A stretch of 64,000 nucleotides of DNA from Paenibacillus caui (GTDB taxonomy: Bacteria > Bacillota > Bacilli > Paenibacillales > Paenibacillaceae), in contig NZ_JAIOGQ010000008.1 of the NCBI RefSeq assembly GCF_019904135.1, positions 1 through 64,000 of the forward strand, read 5' to 3'. This document shows, in pieces, positions 19,235 to 26,579 of the stretch (the first letter of the stretch is position 1; every line of letters begins with the position of its first letter). A program made the position numbers and the translations under genes. The notes beneath the pieces were generated by a model. It had not been told where the DNA came from. It saw nothing but the letters and a program-made list of their open reading frames with translations, and ran no database searches.

Positions 19235-20416
19235 TCATTCTCCTTGATCTTGAACTATAGGAACCTCTTCTGCAATATTTTGCTCTACTTCAAACAGCAC
19301 TTTCATATAAACTTTACCATTCTCAGTCTTCTCATGCAAAATTTTTTCCTCTTTTATGACAGAATCCGCCCCATTTTTGGCCAAAATATCTCTTCTTGCC
19401 TGCGCGAGCCCGCTGTTTTTCGCCTGCTGCGGCGTCTGGCTGACTTCTATTTGCGTCTTTTCCATCACGGCTTCACTCATCCATCCGATCGGGAGCTTCC
19501 ATTTTCTCCAGGTCAAAGGATCGGTCTCTGTATAAGTTACAGTCTGCTCAAACCGGACGCTGCCATACCCGGTAATCTGAATAGCCGTATTTCCGAAGTA
19601 CAGATAACCTTTCTTTTTCTTGTCACCGGTAAGAACGTTCTCTTTCTTGACCAGCGGCGCTTCAATTTCATATTCATGCCATACCAGCCCTTTCACTTCT
19701 CCCTTGGAAACGACAGACCTCCCGCCCTGAACGCCCGAGATCAGGATGGTGCCTTTTTTGACCCGGTCATTCTTCGTAACCTGCGGGTATCCGCGCTCAG
19801 CATAAATATAGGTGATGACCGCATCCGACTTGCTGATCAGATTACGGGGACTGGCGAGCTTTTGTTCTTTCGGCTTTGTAGCTTCGACAACCTCAATCGT
19901 CGCTTTCGTGCCGTGTATGGTCACCCCAACCCAGGAGACACCTTCAAGCTTGCGGGCCAAATTTTTGGATAGCTTGTCCTGTTCGGACAGCTTGAATTTC
20001 CATTGAAACGGAAACAATCCTTCCTGTTTCGCAGCCAGCTTAATGTCTTCTGTCGGTATTTTGACGTTCCCCTCCACCTCCACATCCCAGACTAGGGAGG
20101 ACATGGCGGCAATCATTAAAAAAAACAGAAGGAGGCCCACCGCAAACCATTTGCGCTGCAGGAGCCGCGATAGCAAAAAAGGAAATCCTCTGCGCTTCTT
20201 TACGTGCACGCGACAGCTTGTCTGTTTTAATAATGGACGGAGCGCGAAGAAATCGCCCACCATCAAGCTCAGCTCCATCCTTCTGTCCGGCAGGGGTTTG
20301 ATCTCCCAAACCCCTATCCCTTGTTCCCCCAACCTGTTAATCAGCTGCTCCAAATCTCCTCCGCGGATCACGACGGTAACCGATCCACGGAGAAAGCTAA
20401 AGGCCGGTTCTTTCAC
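19235..20416 (-). CDS. yqfD: Sporulation protein YqfD
   Basis: YqfD is a membrane protein made in the mother cell and required for efficient sporulation in Bacillus. The 393-residue protein has a cytosolic N-terminal part (about 90 residues), one membrane segment around WFAVGLLLFFLMIAAM, and a large outer region starting VWDVEVEGNVKIPTEDI. A C-terminal tail ends NIAEEVPIVQDQ. Its start overlaps the yqfC stop by 4 bases (ATGA), and phoH follows. The product name follows the conserved yqfC-yqfD-phoH order and family features. Confidence 0.93.
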   Translation of the reverse strand: MKEPAFSFLRGSVTVVIRGGDLEQLINRLGEQGIGVWEIKPLPDRRMELSLMVGDFFALRPLLKQTSCRVHVKKRRGFPFLLSRLLQRKWFAVGLLLFFLMIAAMSSLVWDVEVEGNVKIPTEDIKLAAKQEGLFPFQWKFKLSEQDKLSKNLARKLEGVSWVGVTIHGTKATIEVVEATKPKEQKLASPRNLISKSDAVITYIYAERGYPQVTKNDRVKKGTILISGVQGGRSVVSKGEVKGLVWHEYEIEAPLVKKENVLTGDKKKKGYLYFGNTAIQITGYGSVRFEQTVTYTETDPLTWRKWKLPIGWMSEAVMEKTQIEVSQTPQQAKNSGLAQARRDILAKNGADSVIKEEKILHEKTENGKVYMKVLFEVEQNIAEEVPIVQDQGE

Positions 20417-20706
20417 GGCTTCTCCCCCGTTCCACGATACTTGATTTCGGAAATATAACCTTCAACCATTACCTCTTGGGGTACAATGGTCTTGATGACC
20501 AGATCTTTTCCCGTCACTTCGAGGCCGCCTTCACTGAGCGCCAGACTTAACCGCTCTTCCGAAAAATGCAGGACGCCCCTGTGATTCTCAATGAGCAGCT
20601 GCTTTCCGCCGATCAGCGTAAGCCTGGGCAGCTCAAACACGAGATCCCCCGGCAGGTCGAGCGCATCAACTGTCCATTTGCGAAATTTGCGGGCAATGCG
20701 GCTCAT
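20413..20706 (-). CDS. yqfC: Sporulation protein YqfC
   Basis: This 97-residue protein begins MSRIARKFRKWTVDALDLPG and contains LPRLTLIGGKQLLIENHRG, the family core (YabP/YqfC fold). Paralogue YabP acts in spore coat and cortex formation. The ATG at 20706 is chosen because GGAGG lies about 9 bases upstream; the frame is open further to 20829 but that part is hydrophobic and unlike the family. It overlaps yqfD by 4 bases. Confidence 0.92.
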   Translation of the reverse strand: MSRIARKFRKWTVDALDLPGDLVFELPRLTLIGGKQLLIENHRGVLHFSEERLSLALSEGGLEVTGKDLVIKTIVPQEVMVEGYISEIKYRGTGEKP

Positions 20707-20826
20707 ACGAGGCAATCCTCCTTCCCCTATGCTACAAAAATATGCGGGATCATCCGGATTTATGAGGAGCAGCCGAATATAGGGTAGTAAGAGAACGAAA
20801 CAAAATAGGGACGGTCTTTCCTTCAG

Positions 20827-20891
20827 CAAAAAATAATCCCCGCAAAGTAACGGTCAGCTCTGCAGCTTATGCCGATTACTTTGCAGGGATT
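20827..20891 (-). terminator. Long hairpin upstream of yqfC, terminator-like
   Basis: Arms of 16 bases with one mismatch (20835-20850 and 20876-20891; core GCAAAGTAA with TTACTTTGC) are followed on the minus strand by ATTATTTTTTG. It is a second stop signal after the yqeY terminator, or an element in the yqfC leader. Confidence 0.55.
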
Positions 20892-20929
20892 CAAATTTCG
20901 GTTTATGACCCAGGTTTTATAGTCGCATG

Positions 20930-20960
20930 CAAAAAACGCCCTCCGGTAAGTGAGGGCGTT
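20930..20960 (-). terminator. Terminator downstream of yqeY
   Basis: The minus-strand hairpin AACGCCCTC...GAGGGCGTT is followed by TTTTTGC. It lies 12 bases beyond the yqeY stop. Confidence 0.85.
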
Positions 20961-20972
20961 CCGCTATTTACT

Positions 20973-21416
20973 CTATTGCAGCAGCTGCTGCACCGCCTGA
21001 TTGACAAGCTTTCCATCAGCCCGTCCTTTGACTTTTGGCATCAGCTTGCTCATTACTTTCCCAATGTCGGCTTTCGAAGAAGCACCGGTTTCCTGGATGG
21101 TCTGCTGTACAATTACTTTAATTTCTTCTTCGGAAAGCTGCTCGGGGAGGTATCCGGCAATAATGTCAATCTCGGCTTTCAGATTATCGGCAAGGTCTTC
21201 TCGGCCTGCTTTGGTAAATTCTTGGAGGGCATCTTTGCGCTGTTTGATTTCACGACTTAGGATATCAAGCACTTCATCATCGTTCAGAGTTCTCTTCTGA
21301 TCTATTTCAAGATTCTTGATCGCAGCACGAACCATTCGAATGGTGGTGAGTTTGAACTTATCCTGATTCCTCATCGCTTGCTTCATATCTTCGTTCAATC
21401 GTTCGCTCAGATTCAT
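20973..21416 (-). CDS. yqeY: GatB/YqeY domain-containing protein
   Basis: This 147-residue protein is the stand-alone form of the C-terminal tRNA-binding domain of GatB. The family blocks are visible: LSERLNEDMKQAMR, TIRMVRAAIKNLEID, IAGYLPEQLSEEEI and GKVMSKLMPKVKGRADG. Its exact role is unknown; it may bind tRNA. It is co-transcribed with rpsU, 16 bases upstream, as in most Bacilli. Confidence 0.95.
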   Translation of the reverse strand: MNLSERLNEDMKQAMRNQDKFKLTTIRMVRAAIKNLEIDQKRTLNDDEVLDILSREIKQRKDALQEFTKAGREDLADNLKAEIDIIAGYLPEQLSEEEIKVIVQQTIQETGASSKADIGKVMSKLMPKVKGRADGKLVNQAVQQLLQ

Positions 21417-21432
21417 GGCAGTTCAAATCCTC

Positions 21433-21606
21433 CTAAAACTTTCTCTTACGCGCAGCCTCAGACTTTTTCTTGCGCTTAACGCTTGGTTTTTCATAATGCT
21501 TGCGTTTCTTCACCTCAGCCAGTACACCATCTTTGGCTATGGAACGCTTAAAGCGACGAAGAGCAGCATCGATTGTCTCATTTTTGCGAACTTTCGTTTC
21601 AGACAC
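21433..21606 (-). CDS. rpsU: 30S ribosomal protein S21
   Basis: S21 is a small basic 30S subunit protein. Starting at the GTG at 21606 the product is 57 residues, beginning [20 protein letters not shown] and ending in a Lys/Arg-rich tail ([13 protein letters not shown]). GGAGGGAGGG lies about 7 bases upstream of the GTG. The longer frame to 21666 is not used because it has no family similarity. A consensus SigA promoter lies at 21665-21694. Confidence 0.96.
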   Translation of the reverse strand: MSETKVRKNETIDAALRRFKRSIAKDGVLAEVKKRKHYEKPSVKRKKKSEAARKRKF

Positions 21607-21664
21607 CAGTTTTCCCTCCCTCCGACCAGACCGTCCAAGAGCATAACACGGTTCATCAAATTTC

Positions 21665-21694
21665 ATTATAGGTCAAAAGAGAACATAGTGTCAA
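21665..21694 (-). promoter_or_regulatory. SigA promoter of rpsU-yqeY
   Basis: On the minus strand TTGACA (21689-21694) and TATAAT (21665-21670), both perfect, are 18 bases apart. It lies about 60 bases upstream of the rpsU GTG. Confidence 0.88.
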
Positions 21695-21776
21695 CTGGAG
21701 ACCTACTTTTTTCAGGTTAAGAGTTACTTGGATGCAGGAATATCCCGCTTCCGCCAAGCTTAAGAAACGGGCAGAT

Positions 21777-22139
21777 TCAGGCATGCGAGCTTGATATTCC
21801 GGTAAGCGCGCCCAGCTTGGCTCCGCCGAGCAGATGAAAATGCAGATGAAAAACAGTTTGTCCGGCATCCGGGCCGCAGTTGTTGATGAGCCGGTAGCCC
21901 GTTTCGGCGATGCCCAGCTTTCGTGCCACAAGCTGCGCGACCTTGTGAAGCTGTCCGATCAGGACATAATCCTCATCTCCCACTTCGTTCATCGAAGCTA
22001 TATGTTTCTTCGGAATGATGACCACATGCGTAGGTGCCGCAGGCTGGATATCATGAAATGCGAGGAATGAATCATCTTCATATACTTTGCTGGATGGAAT
22101 ATCTCCGCTTACGATTTTACAGAACAAGCATTCTTGCAT
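21777..22139 (-). CDS. hinT: HIT family protein (HinT-like)
   Basis: This 120-residue histidine-triad protein is a purine nucleoside phosphoramidase-type hydrolase in the HinT branch. The catalytic triad HLHFHLLGG is present near residues 100-108, and the start MQECLFCKIVSGDIPS carries the CxxC seen in many HinT proteins. Other family blocks are FLAFHDIQPAAPTHVVIIPKK and YRLINNCGPDAGQTV. It stands between rpsU and the small RNA candidate, probably under its own promoter. Confidence 0.94.
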   Translation of the reverse strand: MQECLFCKIVSGDIPSSKVYEDDSFLAFHDIQPAAPTHVVIIPKKHIASMNEVGDEDYVLIGQLHKVAQLVARKLGIAETGYRLINNCGPDAGQTVFHLHFHLLGGAKLGALTGISSSHA

Positions 22140-22237
22140 AAATAGACCCTCCTAATGAATTTAACCGTTTCGGGCTTGGCTGTTGCTAAGCCTTATACTT
22201 TTTGCCCCGTCTGTTATTTATCATACCGAAAATAGGC

Positions 22238-22280
22238 AAAAAAAAGAAGCACCCTGCATTCCCAGAGTACCCGGGAGTGC
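22238..22280 (-). terminator. Terminator of the small RNA candidate
   Basis: The minus-strand stem GCACTCCC (22273-22280) with GGGAATGC (22256-22263) is followed by AGGGTGCTTC and then eight T. It could also serve as the terminator for addA read-through. Confidence 0.65.
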
Positions 22281-22364
22281 GCCGTACGGACGTATTGGCA
22301 GGAGAAGCTTAATTTCTCTAACCCATACGTCCGTCGGGGTAACTTCTTAAGATAATGTCGGCTT
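22238..22364 (-). ncRNA. Candidate small RNA between addA and hinT
   Basis: This 381-base gap holds an apparent free-standing transcription unit on the minus strand. An extended -10 TGTTATAAT lies at 22371-22379. A rod-like stem-loop follows, with outer arms ACGGACGTAT and ATACGTCCGT (10 bp), an internal loop, and an inner GAGAA/TTCTC stem. Next is a second hairpin GCACTCCC...GGGAATGC and a run of eight T. The predicted RNA is about 125 nt. No open frame with a ribosome binding site is seen inside it. It does not match RNase P, SRP RNA, tmRNA, 6S RNA or a riboswitch class that I recognise. It could instead be an attenuated leader of hinT. Confidence 0.5.
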
Positions 22365-22370
22365 AGCTGT

Positions 22371-22379
22371 ATTATAACA
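22371..22379 (-). promoter_or_regulatory. Extended -10 promoter element
   Basis: TGTTATAAT on the minus strand combines a perfect -10 with the TGn extension. No good -35 is seen, which is acceptable for extended -10 promoters. It would start the RNA at about 22364. Confidence 0.55.
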
Positions 22380-22520
22380 GCAGCAATAAACTGTATCTGT
22401 GATCTGCATCACCCAAATATACCCAGTGACACAAATGTTCTGTTCTGACACTTGTGCCGGCTGATTTCGTCTCTGGGAAAAAGTCCCCTTATCCCATTTC
22501 TGCAGGGGCAGGGCCCTGCT

Positions 22521-25500
22521 TCAAAGCCGGACGGCTTCGCCTATCTCAAAGAAGTATAGCCATTTCTCGGCTACAGGCAGGCCTGTGATCTGTTCGACCG
22601 CCGTAGCGTACAAATCCAGCTGGACCCGGTAACGCTCCTTCAGGGCGTCAACCCCACCCTCATGCTCCAGCACTCTGTCGCTTTTGTAGTCAAGCAAAAT
22701 TTGCCGCCCGTCCACGAAAAATAGACAGTCTACAATACCTTGAACGAGAACCGTCTCTCCGTCAAGCTCGCGGCTTATGGACGGATCTCCCGAGAAATCG
22801 CCGCCGGCTTCTTCCAGCTCTGGCGCGAAATGCGGGTAAGCCTGCGCTGCCGGCATCCCGTAGGTGAACGGCAGCTCCCGCCTAATCCATTCCGCATGCT
22901 GCAGCAGCTGGCCTAACGGGCCGTCAAGAAACCCGGCGATACTTGCCGGGTCCAGCTCGGCAATCTGTTCGGGCAGCAGGATGCAAAGCTCCGTCAGCCT
23001 GCTGAACGTCTCTTCCACGATTGCGGATGGGGGCCTTCCCTCCCTGTTCTGCAACTGAATATGCTGCATGACGGTGTGATAGGCCGTCCCGCGTTCTGTC
23101 GGCGACATCGTCCGCTGCTCCATAAATCTCGGCCGCCGAAGGTGCAGCTTGTATGCAAAGCCTTCGGGCGGCGTTTCCTTCTCACGGCGCATGGATGCCA
23201 TTTCTGCCGCATCTGCGGCTGCAGGCTGGTCCTTCGTGATCAACAGCGTTTTCAGCTCGGTGACGGAGGTCTTGGCCGCTAGGCGGCTGGCGGACGAATA
23301 GGGATAAGCCCACTCCAGCCGCTGCTCAACTTGTCTTACGATATCTTCATGCTCCTCTGCAGCCTGAATCAAACCGCCGGCCTCCCGCAACGTTCTGAGT
23401 GCCGCATCCCCTCTTCCTGCCGGCAGAAGCCCCTCTTCCCGGCCTGCCGCAGCGGCAAGCGCCATATTCCGTGACGGCAGAACGGCAATGCGCCAGTCGG
23501 GGCTGTCCTCCCGGGGCGGCAGCAAATGATGGCCGCCGCCGGATACGCCGGCCAGCTCCCGCAGTTCTTCCGCTGAAGCATGACGGATGAGCGCCGGGCC
23601 GATCCAGTCCATGTAGCAGCGGCTGCGGGCAAGCAGGTAATCGGGAAGCAGCTCTTCCTTGCTGTGCAGCGACTGGCTCCAGCCTGCAGCTGCTTTTTCC
23701 AGATCCTTAACGGCGGAAACAAGAATCAGCTTGTCTTTAGGCCGGGTAAGCGCGACGTACAAAATTCTCATTTCTTCCGCAATCAGCTCCATCTGAGCCC
23801 TCCGGCGAATCGCCAGATTCGGAAGCGTCGGATAACTGACCCGCGTGCTATCATCCAAAAATTTCGGTCCGAACCCAAGCTCCTTATGCATCAGGAACGG
23901 AGCGTTTAAATCCTGTTTGTTGAACATTTTGGAAAGGCCGGCTATAAAGACGACGGGGAACTCCAGACCCTTGCTTTTGTGGATGGTCATGATCCGAACC
24001 GCTTCCTGCTCACCGCCAGAGGCCGCAGGCGCCCCGAAATCCCCGCCCGTCTCCTTGAGCTTATCAATAAATCTCAAAAAGCGGAACAGGCCCGGGGCTC
24101 CGGATGAGCTTTCATATTGTCTGGCTCTGTCATACAACGCCCTGAGATTCGCCTGTCTCTGCGGTCCTCCCGCGAGCCCGCCGACCCAGTCCAAATAAGC
24201 GGTCTCTCTGAAAATATGCCAGATCAACCCGCTGAGTTCGCCTTCCCTGGCTTGTCCGCGCCACTGCTCCAGCAGCGCCAGGAATCGGCCCAATTTATCG
24301 AACAGCTCTCTTCCCGTGTTATCCTCCCCGGAAGCCGGAGATACGCCGCTTAACGCATTGCCGCTTCCGGACACGTCTACCTGACGAGTCCCTCCAGCCA
24401 ATTGCTCATCTGCGGGCTCTTCCCCGTACTCCAAAGCCGCAGCGTCATGCCAGGCCAGCATCGCCTCATAGAAGCTCCCGCCGGTTTTCGCCAAACGGAT
24501 GCGGGCCAGTTGTTCCTCATCAAGTCCCACAATCGGGGAACGCAGCACGGAGGCAAGCGGAATATCCTGCCGGGGATTATCGATGATTTGAAGCAGCGAC
24601 AGCATAATTTCAACTTCGGACGCCTGAAAATACCCCTGATTCAGTTCTCCTACAGCCGGAATTCCCTCAAGCTGAAGCTCCTGAATCATCACCTGTGCCC
24701 ATGCCGATGTAGACCGCAATAAAATAACGATATCGCCGTACGCAGCCGGACGGGAGTCTTTCAAGCTTTTGTCGTACACCATCAGAGGGGCGCCTCCCTC
24801 GCCTAGCAGACCGCGAATGCGGGCGGCAATGGCCCTTGCCTCAAGCCGGACCACCTCCAGTTCAGCCGCCTCTTCCGCGCGCCCCTGAGCTTCCGCTTCA
24901 TCGCCATCCGTCACGCCTTCGCTGCTGCCATTTGTATCATATTCACCGGCGCTGCGGTCAATCAGCATCAGCTCCGGGGCATATTGAGGCATTCCCTTCT
25001 CACCTTTCGGAAACAGATCGCCATACACCAGTTCGGCCCGTTCGTCATAATCGATTTCGGCGACCGACGCATTCATGATCTGGCGAAACAGCATATTGAC
25101 CGCCCCGACCACCTCCCGGCGGCTGCGGAAATTGCGCGCCAGGTCGATGCGCAGTCCTTCCCCCGTAAAGTCGTCGCCGTAACCGCGGTATTTGGCCAGA
25201 AACAACCCCGGCTCGGCAAGCCGGAAACGGTAGATGCTCTGCTTCACGTCGCCAACCATAAACCGGTTCCCTGGAAAAGGCCGGGAAATTAGCTGAACGA
25301 TCGTTTCCTGGACCGTGTTCGTATCCTGGTATTCGTCTAGCAGTACTTCCTCATACTGCGCTTGATATTCCAGCGCGGCGTCCGAAGGAAGGATTTGCAG
25401 CGGCGTTGAATTCGGATGCAGCAAAATTTGCAGGCAATAATGCTCCAAGTCCGCAAAATCCAGCCAGCCTTTGGCTGTTTTCGCAAGCTTATACCGCTCG

Positions 25501-26579
25501 CCAAATTCGATCACAAGTTCGGACAGTTCGGACATAAGCGGCGACGCTTCTCGCAGCTCGGCCACAAATTCGTCAGCCGTTCTTCCAAACAGCTGCTGCC
25601 GCAGATCGCCCAGCGATTTCTTGGCTTCTTCGCGCAAGCTTTTGACTCTGTCCTGCAAGGCGGGGTCCGTCTGGTCCTTGCGGACCGGCTTCAGTTTGCC
25701 GAAGGAAGCGGATTGAAAAACGCCATGCAAGCTGCTCCAAGGTCCTTTCTCCACAGCCTCCTTCAAGCGGAGAACAACTTCAAGATCTTCCTCCAAAGTC
25801 ACCGCATACGGGGCCGGCCCGCCCGGAGACAGAGAGAGCGCTTTTCCCTGGGACAGGACATTTAGAATTCCGTCCAGCGTCAGAAGCGTATCCTGAATAA
25901 TGCTCTGAATCCAAAGGCTGTCTTTCAGAGTTTCTTCACTCGCATCGGCAAAAGATGCGGCCATGCTCCGCAGCCAGAAATCCGGCCAGGGATGGCTTCG
26001 CGAGAAATCATAGAGCCGGTGAACGAGACGCAGCATGGCGTCATCGCTTCGTTCCCCGCTGAACCATTCCACAAGCCTGATAAAGGAGGAGTCCGTACCG
26101 CCTTCCTGGCCGTATTTTTCTTCAAACAGTTCCTCCATCACTTCCTGTCTCAGCAGCTGCGCTTCATGCTCGGAGGCAATGCGGAAGCCCGGATCTAGCG
26201 GAATCATCGTATAGTATCGTTGGATCACTTCCATGCAAAAGGAATGCAACGTAGTGATCGAAGCGCGTCCCAGCATCGCCAGCTGTCTTTGCACATGCTC
26301 ATCGCTTTCGTTCTGCTCCAGCTGTCTTTCCAGCGCCTCGCGAATCCGCTGGCGCATTTCAGCCGCAGCCGCTTTCGTAAACGTCGCAACCAGCAAGTGC
26401 TCGATGCCGATCTTATGATTCCGGTCCGTAATTTTTCGAATGATCCGCTCGACGAGCACAGCCGTTTTGCCGGAGCCGGCGGCTGCTGCAACAAGCATAT
26501 TGCCTCCGGAAAGCGCAATAGCCTTCCACTGATCATCGCTCCAGTAGCTGCCAGCGGGTTTCTGTATTACGAGTTCCAC
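22521..26579 (-). CDS. addA: ATP-dependent helicase/nuclease subunit A (AddA)
   Basis: AddA is the helicase and nuclease motor of the AddAB complex, which resects double-strand breaks up to Chi sites for RecA loading. The SF1 Walker A GSGKT is at residues 35-39, LDEYQDTNTVQ is motif II, and AIRIMTIHKSKGLEFPVVF-like motif (EAVRIMTIHKSKGLEFP) is motif V. The C-terminal RecB-type nuclease site is in GIVDCLFFVDGRQILLDYKS. The GTG at 26579 is chosen because GGAGGAGG lies 7 bases upstream; an ATG at 26606 precedes that site. The length is 1352 residues, about 120 longer than the B. subtilis protein, partly through acidic or Gly/Ser-rich inserts around residues 560-590 and 725-755. It overlaps addB by 13 bases. 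Confidence 0.97.
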   Translation of the reverse strand: MELVIQKPAGSYWSDDQWKAIALSGGNMLVAAAAGSGKTAVLVERIIRKITDRNHKIGIEHLLVATFTKAAAAEMRQRIREALERQLEQNESDEHVQRQLAMLGRASITTLHSFCMEVIQRYYTMIPLDPGFRIASEHEAQLLRQEVMEELFEEKYGQEGGTDSSFIRLVEWFSGERSDDAMLRLVHRLYDFSRSHPWPDFWLRSMAASFADASEETLKDSLWIQSIIQDTLLTLDGILNVLSQGKALSLSPGGPAPYAVTLEEDLEVVLRLKEAVEKGPWSSLHGVFQSASFGKLKPVRKDQTDPALQDRVKSLREEAKKSLGDLRQQLFGRTADEFVAELREASPLMSELSELVIEFGERYKLAKTAKGWLDFADLEHYCLQILLHPNSTPLQILPSDAALEYQAQYEEVLLDEYQDTNTVQETIVQLISRPFPGNRFMVGDVKQSIYRFRLAEPGLFLAKYRGYGDDFTGEGLRIDLARNFRSRREVVGAVNMLFRQIMNASVAEIDYDERAELVYGDLFPKGEKGMPQYAPELMLIDRSAGEYDTNGSSEGVTDGDEAEAQGRAEEAAELEVVRLEARAIAARIRGLLGEGGAPLMVYDKSLKDSRPAAYGDIVILLRSTSAWAQVMIQELQLEGIPAVGELNQGYFQASEVEIMLSLLQIIDNPRQDIPLASVLRSPIVGLDEEQLARIRLAKTGGSFYEAMLAWHDAAALEYGEEPADEQLAGGTRQVDVSGSGNALSGVSPASGEDNTGRELFDKLGRFLALLEQWRGQAREGELSGLIWHIFRETAYLDWVGGLAGGPQRQANLRALYDRARQYESSSGAPGLFRFLRFIDKLKETGGDFGAPAASGGEQEAVRIMTIHKSKGLEFPVVFIAGLSKMFNKQDLNAPFLMHKELGFGPKFLDDSTRVSYPTLPNLAIRRRAQMELIAEEMRILYVALTRPKDKLILVSAVKDLEKAAAGWSQSLHSKEELLPDYLLARSRCYMDWIGPALIRHASAEELRELAGVSGGGHHLLPPREDSPDWRIAVLPSRNMALAAAAGREEGLLPAGRGDAALRTLREAGGLIQAAEEHEDIVRQVEQRLEWAYPYSSASRLAAKTSVTELKTLLITKDQPAAADAAEMASMRREKETPPEGFAYKLHLRRPRFMEQRTMSPTERGTAYHTVMQHIQLQNREGRPPSAIVEETFSRLTELCILLPEQIAELDPASIAGFLDGPLGQLLQHAEWIRRELPFTYGMPAAQAYPHFAPELEEAGGDFSGDPSISRELDGETVLVQGIVDCLFFVDGRQILLDYKSDRVLEHEGGVDALKERYRVQLDLYATAVEQITGLPVAEKWLYFFEIGEAVRL

